A stretch of 64,000 nt of DNA from SHXO01 sp964523885. GTDB lineage: Bacteria; Pseudomonadota; Gammaproteobacteria; Burkholderiales; SHXO01. A program made the translations under genes and the position numbers. How positions within the stretch are numbered: position 1 is the stretch's first letter; each line of letters begins with the position of its first letter. The notes beneath the pieces are model-generated. The model saw only the letters and a list, made by a program, of their open reading frames with translations, was not told the origin of the DNA and did no database searches. Location: positions 1 through 64,000 of the forward strand of contig CAZFYX010000038.1 of the NCBI GenBank assembly GCA_964523885.1. The letters are read 5' to 3'. Positions 1 through 8,883 of this stretch are shown here, piece by piece.

Positions 1-457
1 GGTCCGCGCGGGTCGAGATGGCCTGGTCCGCCCCGCCCAGGGCCGGGCCCTAGTACAGGCCGCCGGCGAGGTGGCGGGCGGCCGACCCTGGCGGCAGCGA
101 CAACACGTCAGCGAGCCAAACCGACAGCAGCAGCCCCACGACGCTGCAGATCACCGCGAGCAACGCGAACTTCGCCCCGTCGCCCTTCAACCCGTTGATG
201 AACGAAGGGCCGACCCGCAGCCCCACCGCGTACATGAACAGGTAGTAGAACAGCAGCTTGGTGAAGTCGTCGATGCCGTACTTGACGCCGTACGTCGACC
301 CGAGCGTGGAAACCACCGTGCCGATGATGATCGCCGAGGCGGTCGTGCCCAGCCCGTAGCCCCTGATGCTGACCTTGCCCAGCGCGTAGGCGGCGCCGAC
401 CACCAGGAACAGCAGGATGTAGGGCTGGCGGGCGAGGAACTCGAACAGTGCGTGCAA
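1..457 (-). pseudogene. AspT/YidE-type antiporter, N-terminal part with in-frame amber stop
   Basis: The first 135 codons encode several hydrophobic helices and the stretch GLRVGPSFINGL, typical of the first half of aspartate:alanine antiporter (AspT/YbjL/YidE) proteins. These inner-membrane exchangers of amino or dicarboxylic acids are usually about 560 aa. Reading stops at a TAG at 50-52. The same frame continues without interruption to the window edge and still reads like the family (GPALGGADQAI). The amber sits where relatives usually carry Gln in a TQ-x-PAL segment. The start lies 12 bases after the decarboxylase stop, so the pair is probably one operon exchanging substrate and product. 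Either a real nonsense mutation or a sequencing error explains the stop; the 3' end is outside the window. Confidence 0.7.
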
Positions 458-469
458 GGCGCGTCCGGC

Positions 470-3232
470 TCAGTGGGCCTTGCGCTGCAGGGCAGCCAGC
501 GCATCGGGTTTGAGCACCTTGAGCCCCAGTGCCGCCTGGTAGCCGTGGATCTCCTTCACGTCGAGCTTGCGCATGAATTCGATGATGCCGCGGCTGATCA
601 CCTGTCCGGGCACCATGATCGGGAAACCGGGCGGGTAGGGGATCACGAAGTTCGCCGACACCAGTTCGGGGCCCTTGTCCAGCCGCTCGTCCACTTCCTT
701 GCTGTCGAGCTTCACGTGCTCGCAGCTCGCCTCGTCGTAGGCCATGTAGTAGGCCTCGCGCATGTGCCCTTCGGCGGTTGCGCCCTTCGGGTCGTCGCGG
801 AAGGCGTCGTGGAAGCAGCTGAAGTCTGGCAGGTCGGGCACGTCCTGCGTCAGCGCCTTCACCCTGGCCTCGAACGCGCCGCGCTCGGCGGGTCCGCCGT
901 CGGCGAGCCGCTTGTCGATGGTGCGCGCCATGTCCGCCAGTGCCTTGATGATGTGGGCGAGGTCACTGCGCGTGTTGTTGATGTTGATCTGCACCAACAC
1001 GCTGTTGCGCGAGGTCTTGTTGATCTGGATGTCGTAGTCGCTGGCGAGCAGCGCCTTGAACTGGCTGCCGTCGTAGCCCGCGTTGCCGCACAGGAGAGTG
1101 ATGCGGGTGGGGTCGAGCATGAACTCGTCCTCGTCCAGCCCACGCAGCCACACCGCCCATTGCCCTTCGCTGCGGTCGAAGTCGGCGAAGCCAGAGGGCC
1201 GGTACTGCTCGGGGATCATGTCGGCGGGCGTGGCGGCCTTGAAGTACTTAGAGATCAGCGGATGGTGGTTGATCTCGTTGCGCAGCTGGATGGCGAGCTG
1301 GATCATGTTGTTGACCAGCGCGTAGCCCTCCAGCTCCATCTGCCGGCGTGCGACGTCGAGCGTGGCGATGATCTGCAGGTTGGGCGAGGTCGAGGTGTGG
1401 GTGAAGTAGGCCTCGTGGAAGCTCTCCTCGACGCGGTGGAAGTCCTGGTCCTTGACCACCACGATCGAGCCCTGCCGCAGCGAGGACATCGACTTGTGCA
1501 CGGAGTCGGTCTCGTACACGCGGATGCGCGTGGTGTCGGGATCGGGCAGCAGGCGCATGTCGAGCAGGCGCTTGTCGCCCGGGTCGAGCTCACCCACCTC
1601 CGCCTTGAACGCCTCATAGCGTTTGCGGTAGGCCGGATCCTGCAGCTGCTCCTTCAGCAGTTCCGCGGCGCCCATCGCCGTGCGCCGGCGCAGGAACGGG
1701 GTGAAGCGCGCGTAACCGAACCAGGCCTCGTCCCACAGGAACACCAGATCCGGCTTGATCGCCAGGCATTCCTGCATGGTTTGCATCACGTTGGCCACGT
1801 GCCCGTCGAAGGTGCAGTTGGTCAGCACCAGCATGCGCGCCTTGTGCAGCTTGCCCTCGGCCTTGAGCTTTAGCAGCGCCGCCTTGATCGGGCGGATCGG
1901 CACGCTGCCGTACATCGAGTACTGCGTGAGCGGGTAGGCGTCGATGTAGTACGGCTGCCCGCCGGCCAGCACCAGCCCGTAATGGTGCGACTTGTGGCAG
2001 TCGCGGTCGATCAGCACGATGTCGCCAGGTCGCACGAGGGCCTGGTGCACGATCTTGTTCGACGTCGAGGTACCGTTGGTGACGAAGAAGGCGTGGTCGC
2101 CGCCGAAGGCGCGGGCGGCGGACTGCTGGGCGACCTTGATGTTGCCGGTGGGCTCGAGCAGGCTGTCCAGCCCGCCGGTGGTGGCGGAGGATTCGGCGAG
2201 GAACAGGTTGGCGCCGTAGAACTCGCCCATGTCGCGGATCCAGTTCGACTTGAAGATCGACTTGCCGCGCGCGATCGGCAGGGCGTGGAACGTGCCGATG
2301 GGGCGGTTCGCGTACTTCTTCAGGTTGTCGAAGTAGGGCGTCTCGTAGCGCTCCGACACACCCTCCAGCACCGCCAGGTGCAGCTCCATGATCTCCTCGG
2401 CGCCGCGGAACATGCGGCGGATCCCGGCGCAGTCCTCGCGTCCCGCCATCGCCTCGATATTGCGCTCGGAAAGCAGGTAGACGTCGAGCTCCGGGCGGAT
2501 GCGGTGGATGAGCCGCGCCAGCGCCGGCCCGTACTCGCGCACCTGGATCTGGTCGGGGTCGAAGCCGAACGCGCGCTCGAGGAAGGCGCGCACGCGCGAC
2601 ATGTCGTGGCGCGAGCGGAACGGGAAGCCGTCCTGGATCACCACCGCCTGCAGGTTGCCGTTGAAGATGACCGCGATCAGCGCGTCCTCGAAGCTGCCCG
2701 CCTGCACGAGCTCGTAGACGAAGGGATCCTCGCCGCGGCGCAGCTTGCGCATGTCCTCGCAGCCGCGCTCCCAGTGGGTCGGCTCGGTGGCCGTCACGCT
2801 CAGCAGCTCGAAGTAGGGCTTGTGGTGCTGGCCGGGGGCAAGCGAGGGCGGCAGGAAGTCGCCCGCCGTGATGTCGGCCTCGACGGCCGGATCCCACGTC
2901 GCGGGATCGTGGCGGTAGGCGCCGCTGGACATGGCGGCGCTCAGTTCGCGCGCCAGCCGCGCCAGCGCGTGGGCGTCGTCGGCGGCCAGCAGCTCGCGAA
3001 ATGCGCGCATCTGCCGCCGGCCCGGATAGGCCCAGAACTCCTCGAAGGGCTCGATGCGGTCGAGCATGGCGACCGCTTCCGCCTTGAGCGCATCGACCGG
3101 CTGCTGGCGCGAAGCGGCGGCGGCCCAGGCGCGCGCGACGATGGACAGCTGCGCCCAGCAGTCGCTGCGCTCCTGCGCGGCCGCGAAGAAGTCGGAGAGT
3201 GTTAGGGCACGGGTGGTGGGGTCTGCCGGCAT
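470..3232 (-). CDS. Orn/Lys/Arg-type PLP decarboxylase (probably arginine or lysine)
   Basis: A 920-residue fold-type I PLP decarboxylase of the biodegradative AdiA/CadA/SpeC class, somewhat longer than the usual 710-760 aa because of an extended N-terminal wing of about 300 residues. Visible motifs are TSTSNK near 388, DCHKSHH near 411, the aspartate motif FLWDEAW near 498 and the PLP-lysine motif SVHKSMSSLRQGS, with Lys580 as the likely Schiff-base residue. It would decarboxylate a basic amino acid in the cytoplasm, consuming a proton. The downstream AspT-like antiporter suggests a decarboxylase/antiporter pair for acid resistance or proton-motive energy. A FixK/FNR-like palindrome lies about 120 bases upstream of the start. 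Substrate cannot be decided from sequence alone. Confidence 0.93.
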   Translation of the reverse strand: MPADPTTRALTLSDFFAAAQERSDCWAQLSIVARAWAAAASRQQPVDALKAEAVAMLDRIEPFEEFWAYPGRRQMRAFRELLAADDAHALARLARELSAAMSSGAYRHDPATWDPAVEADITAGDFLPPSLAPGQHHKPYFELLSVTATEPTHWERGCEDMRKLRRGEDPFVYELVQAGSFEDALIAVIFNGNLQAVVIQDGFPFRSRHDMSRVRAFLERAFGFDPDQIQVREYGPALARLIHRIRPELDVYLLSERNIEAMAGREDCAGIRRMFRGAEEIMELHLAVLEGVSERYETPYFDNLKKYANRPIGTFHALPIARGKSIFKSNWIRDMGEFYGANLFLAESSATTGGLDSLLEPTGNIKVAQQSAARAFGGDHAFFVTNGTSTSNKIVHQALVRPGDIVLIDRDCHKSHHYGLVLAGGQPYYIDAYPLTQYSMYGSVPIRPIKAALLKLKAEGKLHKARMLVLTNCTFDGHVANVMQTMQECLAIKPDLVFLWDEAWFGYARFTPFLRRRTAMGAAELLKEQLQDPAYRKRYEAFKAEVGELDPGDKRLLDMRLLPDPDTTRIRVYETDSVHKSMSSLRQGSIVVVKDQDFHRVEESFHEAYFTHTSTSPNLQIIATLDVARRQMELEGYALVNNMIQLAIQLRNEINHHPLISKYFKAATPADMIPEQYRPSGFADFDRSEGQWAVWLRGLDEDEFMLDPTRITLLCGNAGYDGSQFKALLASDYDIQINKTSRNSVLVQININNTRSDLAHIIKALADMARTIDKRLADGGPAERGAFEARVKALTQDVPDLPDFSCFHDAFRDDPKGATAEGHMREAYYMAYDEASCEHVKLDSKEVDERLDKGPELVSANFVIPYPPGFPIMVPGQVISRGIIEFMRKLDVKEIHGYQAALGLKVLKPDALAALQRKAH

Positions 3233-3614
3233 GGGATCCTCTGGTCGGTTGTCTGCCTGGTTCTACGGCGCCCGGGACGTGCCCGGGCCGCCGTCGCCAG
3301 CGAGCTGGTCCTATCCTCGCAGGATGACGACTGCCGCGCCTGCCCCATTGACTTGCGTCAAGGCAGCCGGGGGCCGCCTCGCACCCCTCCGCTGCGGCCC
3401 AGCGCGGCGCGACCATCGCGGCCGCTCTCGATTCTAGACATGCGGTCCCCAGCCGGCCATGGCAATTCACGCCAAAGTGGCTCGGTCATTTCCTCATGTC
3501 CTGTTACCACCCACGATCCGGCACGCTGCAGGTCCAGACGATCCTGGACAACGGCGCCGAGCGGTTTGCCACCGCCCAGGAGAAGCTGCGGGCGCGGAAG
3601 CAGGCCCGCGCGCC
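3233..3614. other. Intergenic region upstream of the decarboxylase
   Basis: This 380-base gap holds the FixK/FNR-like palindrome at 3348-3361. A 41-codon rightward frame (3496-3621) also lies here, but it has no recognisable homology and no clear ribosome binding site. No terminator or RNA gene is visible. Confidence 0.5.
3348..3361 (-). promoter_or_regulatory. FNR/FixK-type box upstream of the decarboxylase
   Basis: The sequence TTGACTTGCGTCAA is a perfect 5+5 inverted repeat with a 4-base spacer. It fits the known FNR/ANR/FixK binding pattern (TTGAY-N4-RTCAA). It is centred about 122 bases upstream of the decarboxylase ATG and is nearly identical to the palindrome at 16788-16801. A -10 element at the class II distance is poor (CATCCT), so promoter spacing is uncertain. 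Confidence 0.6.
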
Positions 3615-5858
3615 TCAGTAGAACGTGCCCAGGTAGAAGTAGATCGTGTTGAGGTCGGCGTCGAAGGCGTGGCCCCAGGCGAGGTACATCGGCCCGAAGG
3701 CGGAGTCGGCGGCGAGGAACAGCGCTGTCGAGGGCAGCATCCCGCTCGTGGGCGTCCCATCCAGGCGGCTCCACACGTTGCCCAACTCGAGCGAGGCCCC
3801 CGCATACAGCCCGCGCAGCAGCAGCGGCACGTTGGCCAGCTGGTAGGAGTAGCGCATCGAGGCGACCGCATAGCTCTGGCCGGCGAGCTGGTTGTACTGG
3901 TAGCCAGACAGGTTGAACAGCCCGCCCGCCGTGAACAGGTCGTAGGTCGGCAGCGTGCCGGAGAGCGCCTCACCGCCCTTGAGCCCGAGCTGCAGCGTAT
4001 GCTGGCCGCGCGAGAGCGGTAACGAGACGCCACCCCACAGCTTCTGGTATTCGTCCTGCGCGCCGAGCGCCGAGAGCGAGTCGCGCCATGACACCAGGCC
4101 GAAGTACCCCTGCCGCGGGAAGGTCGGGCTGTCGAGCCGGTCGAGCACGAGATCGCCCGCAACTCCGCCGGTGTCCACGTCCTCGGACGGCGCGTAGGAC
4201 ACGGCGATGCTGGGGTCGAAGGTCGCCCGACCTCGGTAGACGCCCAGACGGGCTTCTCCAAAAGCGCCGAAGGTGTACCCCCCATCGATACGTGCGGAGG
4301 CGTTGCTCACGTGGTAGCGCGCGACGGCTTCGTTGCCCTGGAACAGGTTGGCGTTGGTCTCGCCCACGAAGAGGCTGGGCGCAACGAACCAGCCTGTGCC
4401 GAGGGCGAGCGGTTGGTAGAGCTCGTTGCGCAGATACGTGCTTTGTCCGAGTGAGGCGTCCGCCCGCCACTGCGCGCCGAGCGCGTTGAGCCAGTGGCGC
4501 CGGTACGAGGCGAGCACGTCGAAGCCGACTTCCTCCTTGAAGTCGGTCGCCAGCCGCAGGCCCACGCGCACGTAGCCCGGCCCCCAGGGCTTCTCGTTCG
4601 GGATAATCACCAGCGTGCGCGCGCCGTTCGCGCCGTCCTCGAAGCCGAAGTCGATGCGCTCGTAGTCGCCTTCCCCCAGCAGCGTGGCGGTCTTGGCCTC
4701 GATGACCTCCGGGGTCGGCGGCTTGCCGGAAAGCTCGTCGGCGAACAGCTTCTCCACCCGGCGGGGGTTGACCGTCTGCAGCCGGGTGGTGTCGACCTGC
4801 ACCCGATCGACCGCCAGCGGCGCGTCCAGCCGGGCGCGCTGCACACGCGTGAGCTCGGCATAGGCGGACGGCGTAAGGGCCAGCCGAGCCAGGGCGCTGC
4901 GCATCTCCAGCGCGGCCTTGCGGCCCACGGGGATCAACTGCTTGCCCTGGCTGAAGTCCGCGCTCGCGTAAGTACGCACGTCGGGCGAGATGAGCACGTC
5001 GCGTTCGGTGAGCGCATCCAGCGAGGCGCGCACGTTGTCGGCGATCATCACGTTGATCATCTGCATGGTGATCGCGACCGGGCCGGCCAGTTGCGCGTCG
5101 GTGGGCTCCGGCGGCAGGCCCAGGTTCACCGCGATCACCACGTCCGCGCCCATGGCGCGCACCGTCTGCACCGGCAGGTTCTGCTTGATGCCGCCGTCCA
5201 CCAGCAGCCGGCCGTCGATGCGTTCGGGGGTGAACACGCCCGGCACGGCCATGCTCGCGCGCATGGCGGCGGCCAGATCGCCGTGGTCGAGCACCACCAT
5301 GCTGCCGCTGCGGATGTCGGTCGCAACCGCACGGTACGGGATCATCAGCTCGTCGAAGCTGCGCACGCCCACGGCACCGAGCGTGAGCCGGCGCAGGAAG
5401 CTGTTCACCTCCTGGCCGGCGAACACGCCCGAGGGCACCTTCACCCCGTCGCCGCTCACGCCGACCTCGAGATCCCAGAGGCCGCGCAGATCCTGCGCCT
5501 TGCGGTCGAACGACAGCCCCTCGCGGCTGGGCGTGTCGCGAAACACCCGGCTCCAGTCTGCCTGCGTGACCTCCCGCTCCATCACCTCCGGCGAGACGCC
5601 GGTGGCGTAGACGCCGCCGATGATCGAGCCTGCGCTGGTGCCGGCGATGCAGTCGATCGGGATGCGCAACTCTTGGAGGACCTGCAGGACGCCGATGTGA
5701 GCCCAGCCCAGTCCCCCGCCGCCGCCCAGCGCCAGGCCGATGCGCGGCCGACCGGTGACCTCCTGCGGCTGCCCGCAGTGCGATGGCGGCTGTGACCAGC
5801 CAGGCGCTGCGAAGATGGCCGCCGCGCACAGAACCAGCAGCGATGCGATGCCCTTCAC
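3615..5858 (-). CDS. Patatin-like phospholipase, type Vd autotransporter (PlpD-like)
   Basis: A 747-residue secreted protein. It has a Sec signal peptide (residues 1-22), then a patatin domain with oxyanion loop GGGGGLG (45-51), nucleophile elbow GTSAGS (73-78, Ser75) and the DGG of the Ser-Asp dyad (221-223). The C-terminal half is a POTRA-like segment and a 16-strand-type beta-barrel related to BamA/TamA, ending in an aromatic residue. Length and order match type Vd autotransporters such as Pseudomonas PlpD. The lipase would be exported through its own barrel to the cell surface or released, hydrolysing phospholipids. It stands alone on this strand. Confidence 0.9.
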   Translation of the reverse strand: MKGIASLLVLCAAAIFAAPGWSQPPSHCGQPQEVTGRPRIGLALGGGGGLGWAHIGVLQVLQELRIPIDCIAGTSAGSIIGGVYATGVSPEVMEREVTQADWSRVFRDTPSREGLSFDRKAQDLRGLWDLEVGVSGDGVKVPSGVFAGQEVNSFLRRLTLGAVGVRSFDELMIPYRAVATDIRSGSMVVLDHGDLAAAMRASMAVPGVFTPERIDGRLLVDGGIKQNLPVQTVRAMGADVVIAVNLGLPPEPTDAQLAGPVAITMQMINVMIADNVRASLDALTERDVLISPDVRTYASADFSQGKQLIPVGRKAALEMRSALARLALTPSAYAELTRVQRARLDAPLAVDRVQVDTTRLQTVNPRRVEKLFADELSGKPPTPEVIEAKTATLLGEGDYERIDFGFEDGANGARTLVIIPNEKPWGPGYVRVGLRLATDFKEEVGFDVLASYRRHWLNALGAQWRADASLGQSTYLRNELYQPLALGTGWFVAPSLFVGETNANLFQGNEAVARYHVSNASARIDGGYTFGAFGEARLGVYRGRATFDPSIAVSYAPSEDVDTGGVAGDLVLDRLDSPTFPRQGYFGLVSWRDSLSALGAQDEYQKLWGGVSLPLSRGQHTLQLGLKGGEALSGTLPTYDLFTAGGLFNLSGYQYNQLAGQSYAVASMRYSYQLANVPLLLRGLYAGASLELGNVWSRLDGTPTSGMLPSTALFLAADSAFGPMYLAWGHAFDADLNTIYFYLGTFY

Positions 5859-6013
5859 TTTTCCCCCGTGATCTGCGGCACCGATGCTCTCCCTCCATCG
5901 AGTTCAGGCCGACCGGCACTCTAACGCAAGCACGGGCGTGGGGGCACTCCGGCCTTCTACGCACGCAGGCGTGGAGATACCATACGGGTTATACGAGAGT
6001 CAGTGGAGAACGC

Positions 6014-6250
6014 ATGCGCATCGTGATCAGCAACCTTCCCGACGACGTGACCCAGGATGGCATTGCCGAGGCGCTCAGCGGCATCGCGCCGGTGAACTCG
6101 GTCAAGCTCGTGACCGAGGGCAAACAACCGCTCGCGATGATCGACATGGACATGACCCGAGAGCAGGCGGAGGCCCTGGTGGACCGTATCCGGCATCGCA
6201 TCTACCGCGGCCGGAAGCTCATGGCCTCCGTGCCGGTGATGGACTGGTAA
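6014..6250 (+). CDS. Small RRM-type RNA-binding protein
   Basis: A 78-residue protein with the beta-alpha-beta pattern of an RNA recognition motif. An RNP2-like strand (IVISNLP) starts at residue 3 and an RNP1-like strand (PLAMIDMD) lies in the middle. The ATG at 6014 is preceded by a GGAGA ribosome binding site. An in-frame extension upstream overlaps the divergent patatin gene and is not supported. It lies 16 bases before the carbonic anhydrase gene and may be cotranscribed with it. Bacterial single-RRM proteins are thought to bind RNA; the target is unknown. Confidence 0.75.
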   Translation: MRIVISNLPDDVTQDGIAEALSGIAPVNSVKLVTEGKQPLAMIDMDMTREQAEALVDRIRHRIYRGRKLMASVPVMDW

Positions 6251-6266
6251 CCTCGAGGCGCGACAG

Positions 6267-6908
6267 ATGAAGCCACTGGAGGAGATCTTCCGGGAGAACG
6301 AGCGGTGGGTCGCATCCAGGCTGGAGCAGGACCCGCGCTACTTCGAAAAGCTCGCACGCGGGCAGCACCCACAGATTCTCTACATCGGCTGCTCGGACAG
6401 TCGCGTGACCGCCGAGGACCTGATGGGCGCCGAGCCGGGCGAGGTCTTCGTCCACCGCAACATCGCCAACCTGGTGGTCGCATGCGACAACAACCTCAAC
6501 GCGGTGGTGCAGTACGCGGTGGAGCACCTGCACGTGAAGCACATCGTGGTGTGCGGGCACTACGAATGCGGCGGGGTCAAGGCGGCGATGAGCCCCAGCG
6601 ACATGGGGCAGCTCAACACCTGGCTGCAGGGGCTGCGCGACGTCTACCGCCTGCACCAGGCCGAGCTCGACGCCATCGCCGGTACGCACCAGCGCTTCGA
6701 CCGGCTGGTGGAACTCAACGTGCGCGAGCAGTGCCTCAACCTGGTCAAGATCGATCACGTCCAGCGGGCCTGGTACCAGACCGGCTTCCCCAAGCTCCAC
6801 GGCTGGGTGTTCGACGTACGCAACGGGCGGCTGAAGGACCTCGAACTGAACATGGCCGAGGAGGTGGCTTCGCTCCGGCGCATCTACGATCTAAAGCCAT
6901 TGGGGTAA
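6267..6908 (+). CDS. can: Beta-class carbonic anhydrase
   Basis: A 213-residue cytoplasmic beta-carbonic anhydrase interconverting CO2 and bicarbonate. The zinc ligands are visible as CSDSR (Cys42, with Asp44 and Arg46) and HYEC (His98, Cys101). Length and sequence match the E. coli Can/YadF type (about 220 aa). It provides bicarbonate for carboxylases and sits in a likely two-gene unit with the upstream RRM protein. A second, unrelated class of carbonic anhydrase (LCIB-like) is encoded at 31770-32552. Confidence 0.95.
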   Translation: MKPLEEIFRENERWVASRLEQDPRYFEKLARGQHPQILYIGCSDSRVTAEDLMGAEPGEVFVHRNIANLVVACDNNLNAVVQYAVEHLHVKHIVVCGHYECGGVKAAMSPSDMGQLNTWLQGLRDVYRLHQAELDAIAGTHQRFDRLVELNVREQCLNLVKIDHVQRAWYQTGFPKLHGWVFDVRNGRLKDLELNMAEEVASLRRIYDLKPLG

Positions 6909-7063
6909 GGCGGAGATCCATATGCCGAGGCCGCCTTCCGGCCTACAGTGCCGCGAAGCCGGGGGCTGGGCTGGGAAAGCGCCGCAGCGGCGTGGGGTGG
7001 GCACGGGGCCCATCCAGGCCCCGGTCTCTGGGTGGTGGCCGGCGGCAGCCGGCCTGGACGCGC

Positions 7064-7336
7064 TCAGCGCCCTTCGGGCTTGACCCCGGACCGGCCGTCC
7101 TGCTGCTGGACTTCCGGCGCACCGGCAGGCTGGTCGTTCGGGCCGTTGCCGCTGACGTTCGGATCACCGCGCCCCGAGGACTGCTCGACGCCGCTGGGAA
7201 CCCCTGGGGACTGGGCACCGTTGCCGGTGCTGGTCGACGCCGGGTCACTGCGGCCGGAGGACTGCTCGGTCTGGGCCGAGGCCTGGAACGACGCCATTGC
7301 GGCGGCGAGGATTGCGATTGCCACTACGTGCTTCAT
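7064..7336 (-). CDS. Small secreted protein with EQSSGRxDP repeats
   Basis: A 90-residue protein with a clear Sec signal peptide (about residues 1-22, ending ASA-Q). The mature region is hydrophilic, low in complexity and rich in Gly, Ser, Pro and Asn, and contains EQSSGR-x-DP twice. The ATG at 7336 has a GGAG ribosome binding site. No family is recognised. Its style resembles the neighbour at 7522-7797, which also has a signal peptide and repeated GRADP, so the two may derive from one ancestor. Probably periplasmic and disordered. Confidence 0.65.
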   Translation of the reverse strand: MKHVVAIAILAAAMASFQASAQTEQSSGRSDPASTSTGNGAQSPGVPSGVEQSSGRGDPNVSGNGPNDQPAGAPEVQQQDGRSGVKPEGR

Positions 7337-7476
7337 CGGGGGTCTCCGCGAGAGTCTGGTATGCGATTCGGGGCAGCGGCGCGAGGGGCACCGGGATCCG
7401 CAGCATATCATCACCGTCCTGCGGCGCCATGACCCGGCCATGACGGCGGCCCAGCCACGGCGGCGGCACAAACAAA

Positions 7477-7502
7477 AAGGGCAGGTCCGTGGACCTGCCC
7501 TT
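7477..7502 (-). terminator. Intrinsic terminator of the gene at 7522-7797
   Basis: A near-perfect 12-bp stem with a two-base loop (arms AAGGGCAGGTCC and GGACCTGCCCTT). On the minus strand it is followed by TTTTTGTTTG, giving a Rho-independent terminator just past the stop codon at 7522. The plus-strand side lacks a T-run. Confidence 0.85.
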
Positions 7503-7521
7503 CCTGGCGAGCGCGACAGAC

Positions 7522-7797
7522 TTACTTGTTGTCGGTGCGGCCCGGGGCAGTGCTGGCACCGCCGGCTTGCGCGGCACCACCGGACTTGGCGCCCGACGGG
7601 TCGGCACGGCCGTCCTTCTGGGCCTTGCCCTGATCGACAGCACCGCCGGCAGCGGCGCCCGAGGGATCGGCACGGCCGTCCTTCGGCGCCTGGCCTTGCT
7701 GCACGGCTGCGTCCTTCTTCTTGGTGTCGGCGGCGTACGAGGAAACGGCGGCGCCCGCGAACAGGGCGGCGGCCACGAGGGCGGCGATCTTCTTCAT
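7522..7797 (-). CDS. Small secreted protein with tandem KDGRADPSGA repeats
   Basis: A 91-residue protein: signal peptide (about 1-22, ending SYA-AD), then a Lys/Gly/Ala-rich disordered region holding two copies of a 20-23 residue unit built around KDGRADPSGA. The ATG at 7797 follows a GGAGAA ribosome binding site, and a strong terminator follows the stop, so it is probably a monocistronic, well-expressed gene. No family is recognised. The neighbour at 7064-7336 is similar in size, signal peptide and GRxDP repeats. Confidence 0.7.
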   Translation of the reverse strand: MKKIAALVAAALFAGAAVSSYAADTKKKDAAVQQGQAPKDGRADPSGAAAGGAVDQGKAQKDGRADPSGAKSGGAAQAGGASTAPGRTDNK

Positions 7798-8077
7798 CGT
7801 TCTTTCTCCAGAGGGTGGTTGAGCTTGTTCAGCGGGAGTACCGGGGGGCACTCGCGTCCCCCATAACGTGGGGGCGCAGCGGCGGTTGACGCGTTGCCAG
7901 GGGTCCGCAAACCACGGGGCCTGCTGGCACCGCTTCGCCTTCTGGCGACAGCCCTTGTTCTCCTTCCTAAATAATGCCATGAGATCGGTGTTGCAGTCCA
8001 TTCATAAGTCGACGGTATGCGCAACGCATGCCGCGCCCGGGGCGTTGCCGGGCCCCGCCGGGGACCTCCCTCCCGGG

Positions 8078-8860
8078 TCAGGCCATGATGCTGACCCCGC
8101 CGTCCACGTAGAGCGTCTGGCCGCTCATCCGTCTGGCGTACGGGGTCGCGAGGTAGGCGCAGGCGAAGCCCACGTCCATGATGTCCACCAGCTCGCCCAC
8201 CGGGGCCCGCTCGGCGGCCTCGGTCAGCAGCACGTCGAAGTCCTTCAGGCCGGAGGCGGCGCGGGTCTTTAGGGGGCCCGGGGAGATCGGGTGCACCCGG
8301 ATTCCGCGCGGCCCCAGCTCGTGCGCCAGGTAGCGGCACGAGGCCTCCAGAGCGGCCTTGATCGGCCCCATCACGTTGTAGTTGGGCACCACCCGGTTGG
8401 CGCCCAGGTAGCTCATCGCGAACATGGTGCCGCCGTCCGTCATCAGCGGGGCGGCCAGCTTCGCCATGCGGATGAACGAGTGGCAGGAGATGTCCATGGC
8501 CCTGGCGAAGCCCTCGGCGCTGCAGTCGAGCAGCCCGCCCTGCAGATCGTCCTTCGGGGCCCAGGCGATGGAGTGGACCAGGATGTCCAGGCGGCCCCAG
8601 TCCTTGCGGATGCGCTCGAACACCGCCTCCAGCTGGCCCGGCTGCGAGACGTCCAGCGGCATGAGGATGGGCGCGCCCAGGGCCGTTGCCAGCGGCTCGA
8701 CGTAGGGCTTCGCCTTCTCGTTGAGGTAGGTGATGGCCAGCTCTGCCCCCAGCTCGCGGAAGGCCGCCGCGCAGCCGTAGGCGATGGAGCTGTCATTGGC
8801 GATGCCCACGACGAGGGCTCTCTTGCCCTTGAGGACGGGGCGGGGGGTGTCGATGGTCAT
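8078..8860 (-). CDS. fabI: Enoyl-[acyl-carrier-protein] reductase (FabI-type)
   Basis: A 260-residue short-chain dehydrogenase of the FabI subfamily, which reduces trans-2-enoyl-ACP with NAD(P)H in the last step of fatty acid elongation. Visible features are the FabI-style nucleotide loop GIANDSSIAYG near residue 19, the SYLGANRVVPNYNVMGPIK active-site segment (Tyr-x6-Lys) and the C-terminal SGQTLYVDGG. It is the last gene of the leftward DUF3141-pta-ackA-GNAT series but is separated from GNAT by 228 bases of repeats, so it may have its own promoter. It may serve acyl-chain reduction linked to this operon rather than housekeeping synthesis; that is inference. Confidence 0.9.
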   Translation of the reverse strand: MTIDTPRPVLKGKRALVVGIANDSSIAYGCAAAFRELGAELAITYLNEKAKPYVEPLATALGAPILMPLDVSQPGQLEAVFERIRKDWGRLDILVHSIAWAPKDDLQGGLLDCSAEGFARAMDISCHSFIRMAKLAAPLMTDGGTMFAMSYLGANRVVPNYNVMGPIKAALEASCRYLAHELGPRGIRVHPISPGPLKTRAASGLKDFDVLLTEAAERAPVGELVDIMDVGFACAYLATPYARRMSGQTLYVDGGVSIMA

Positions 8861-8883
8861 GGGGTTCCTTTCAGGTGCGGTTC

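Noticed and set aside
3496..3621. 41-codon plus-strand frame ending inside the patatin gene's 3' end
   Set aside because: No ribosome binding site and no recognisable homology. It overlaps the convergent patatin stop by seven bases, so it is not reported as a gene.
7818..7831. TTGAGCTTGTTCAG as another FNR/FixK-like box
   Set aside because: It mismatches both half-sites and lies only about 20-35 bases upstream of the ATG at 7797, too close for a class II promoter, so it was not listed.
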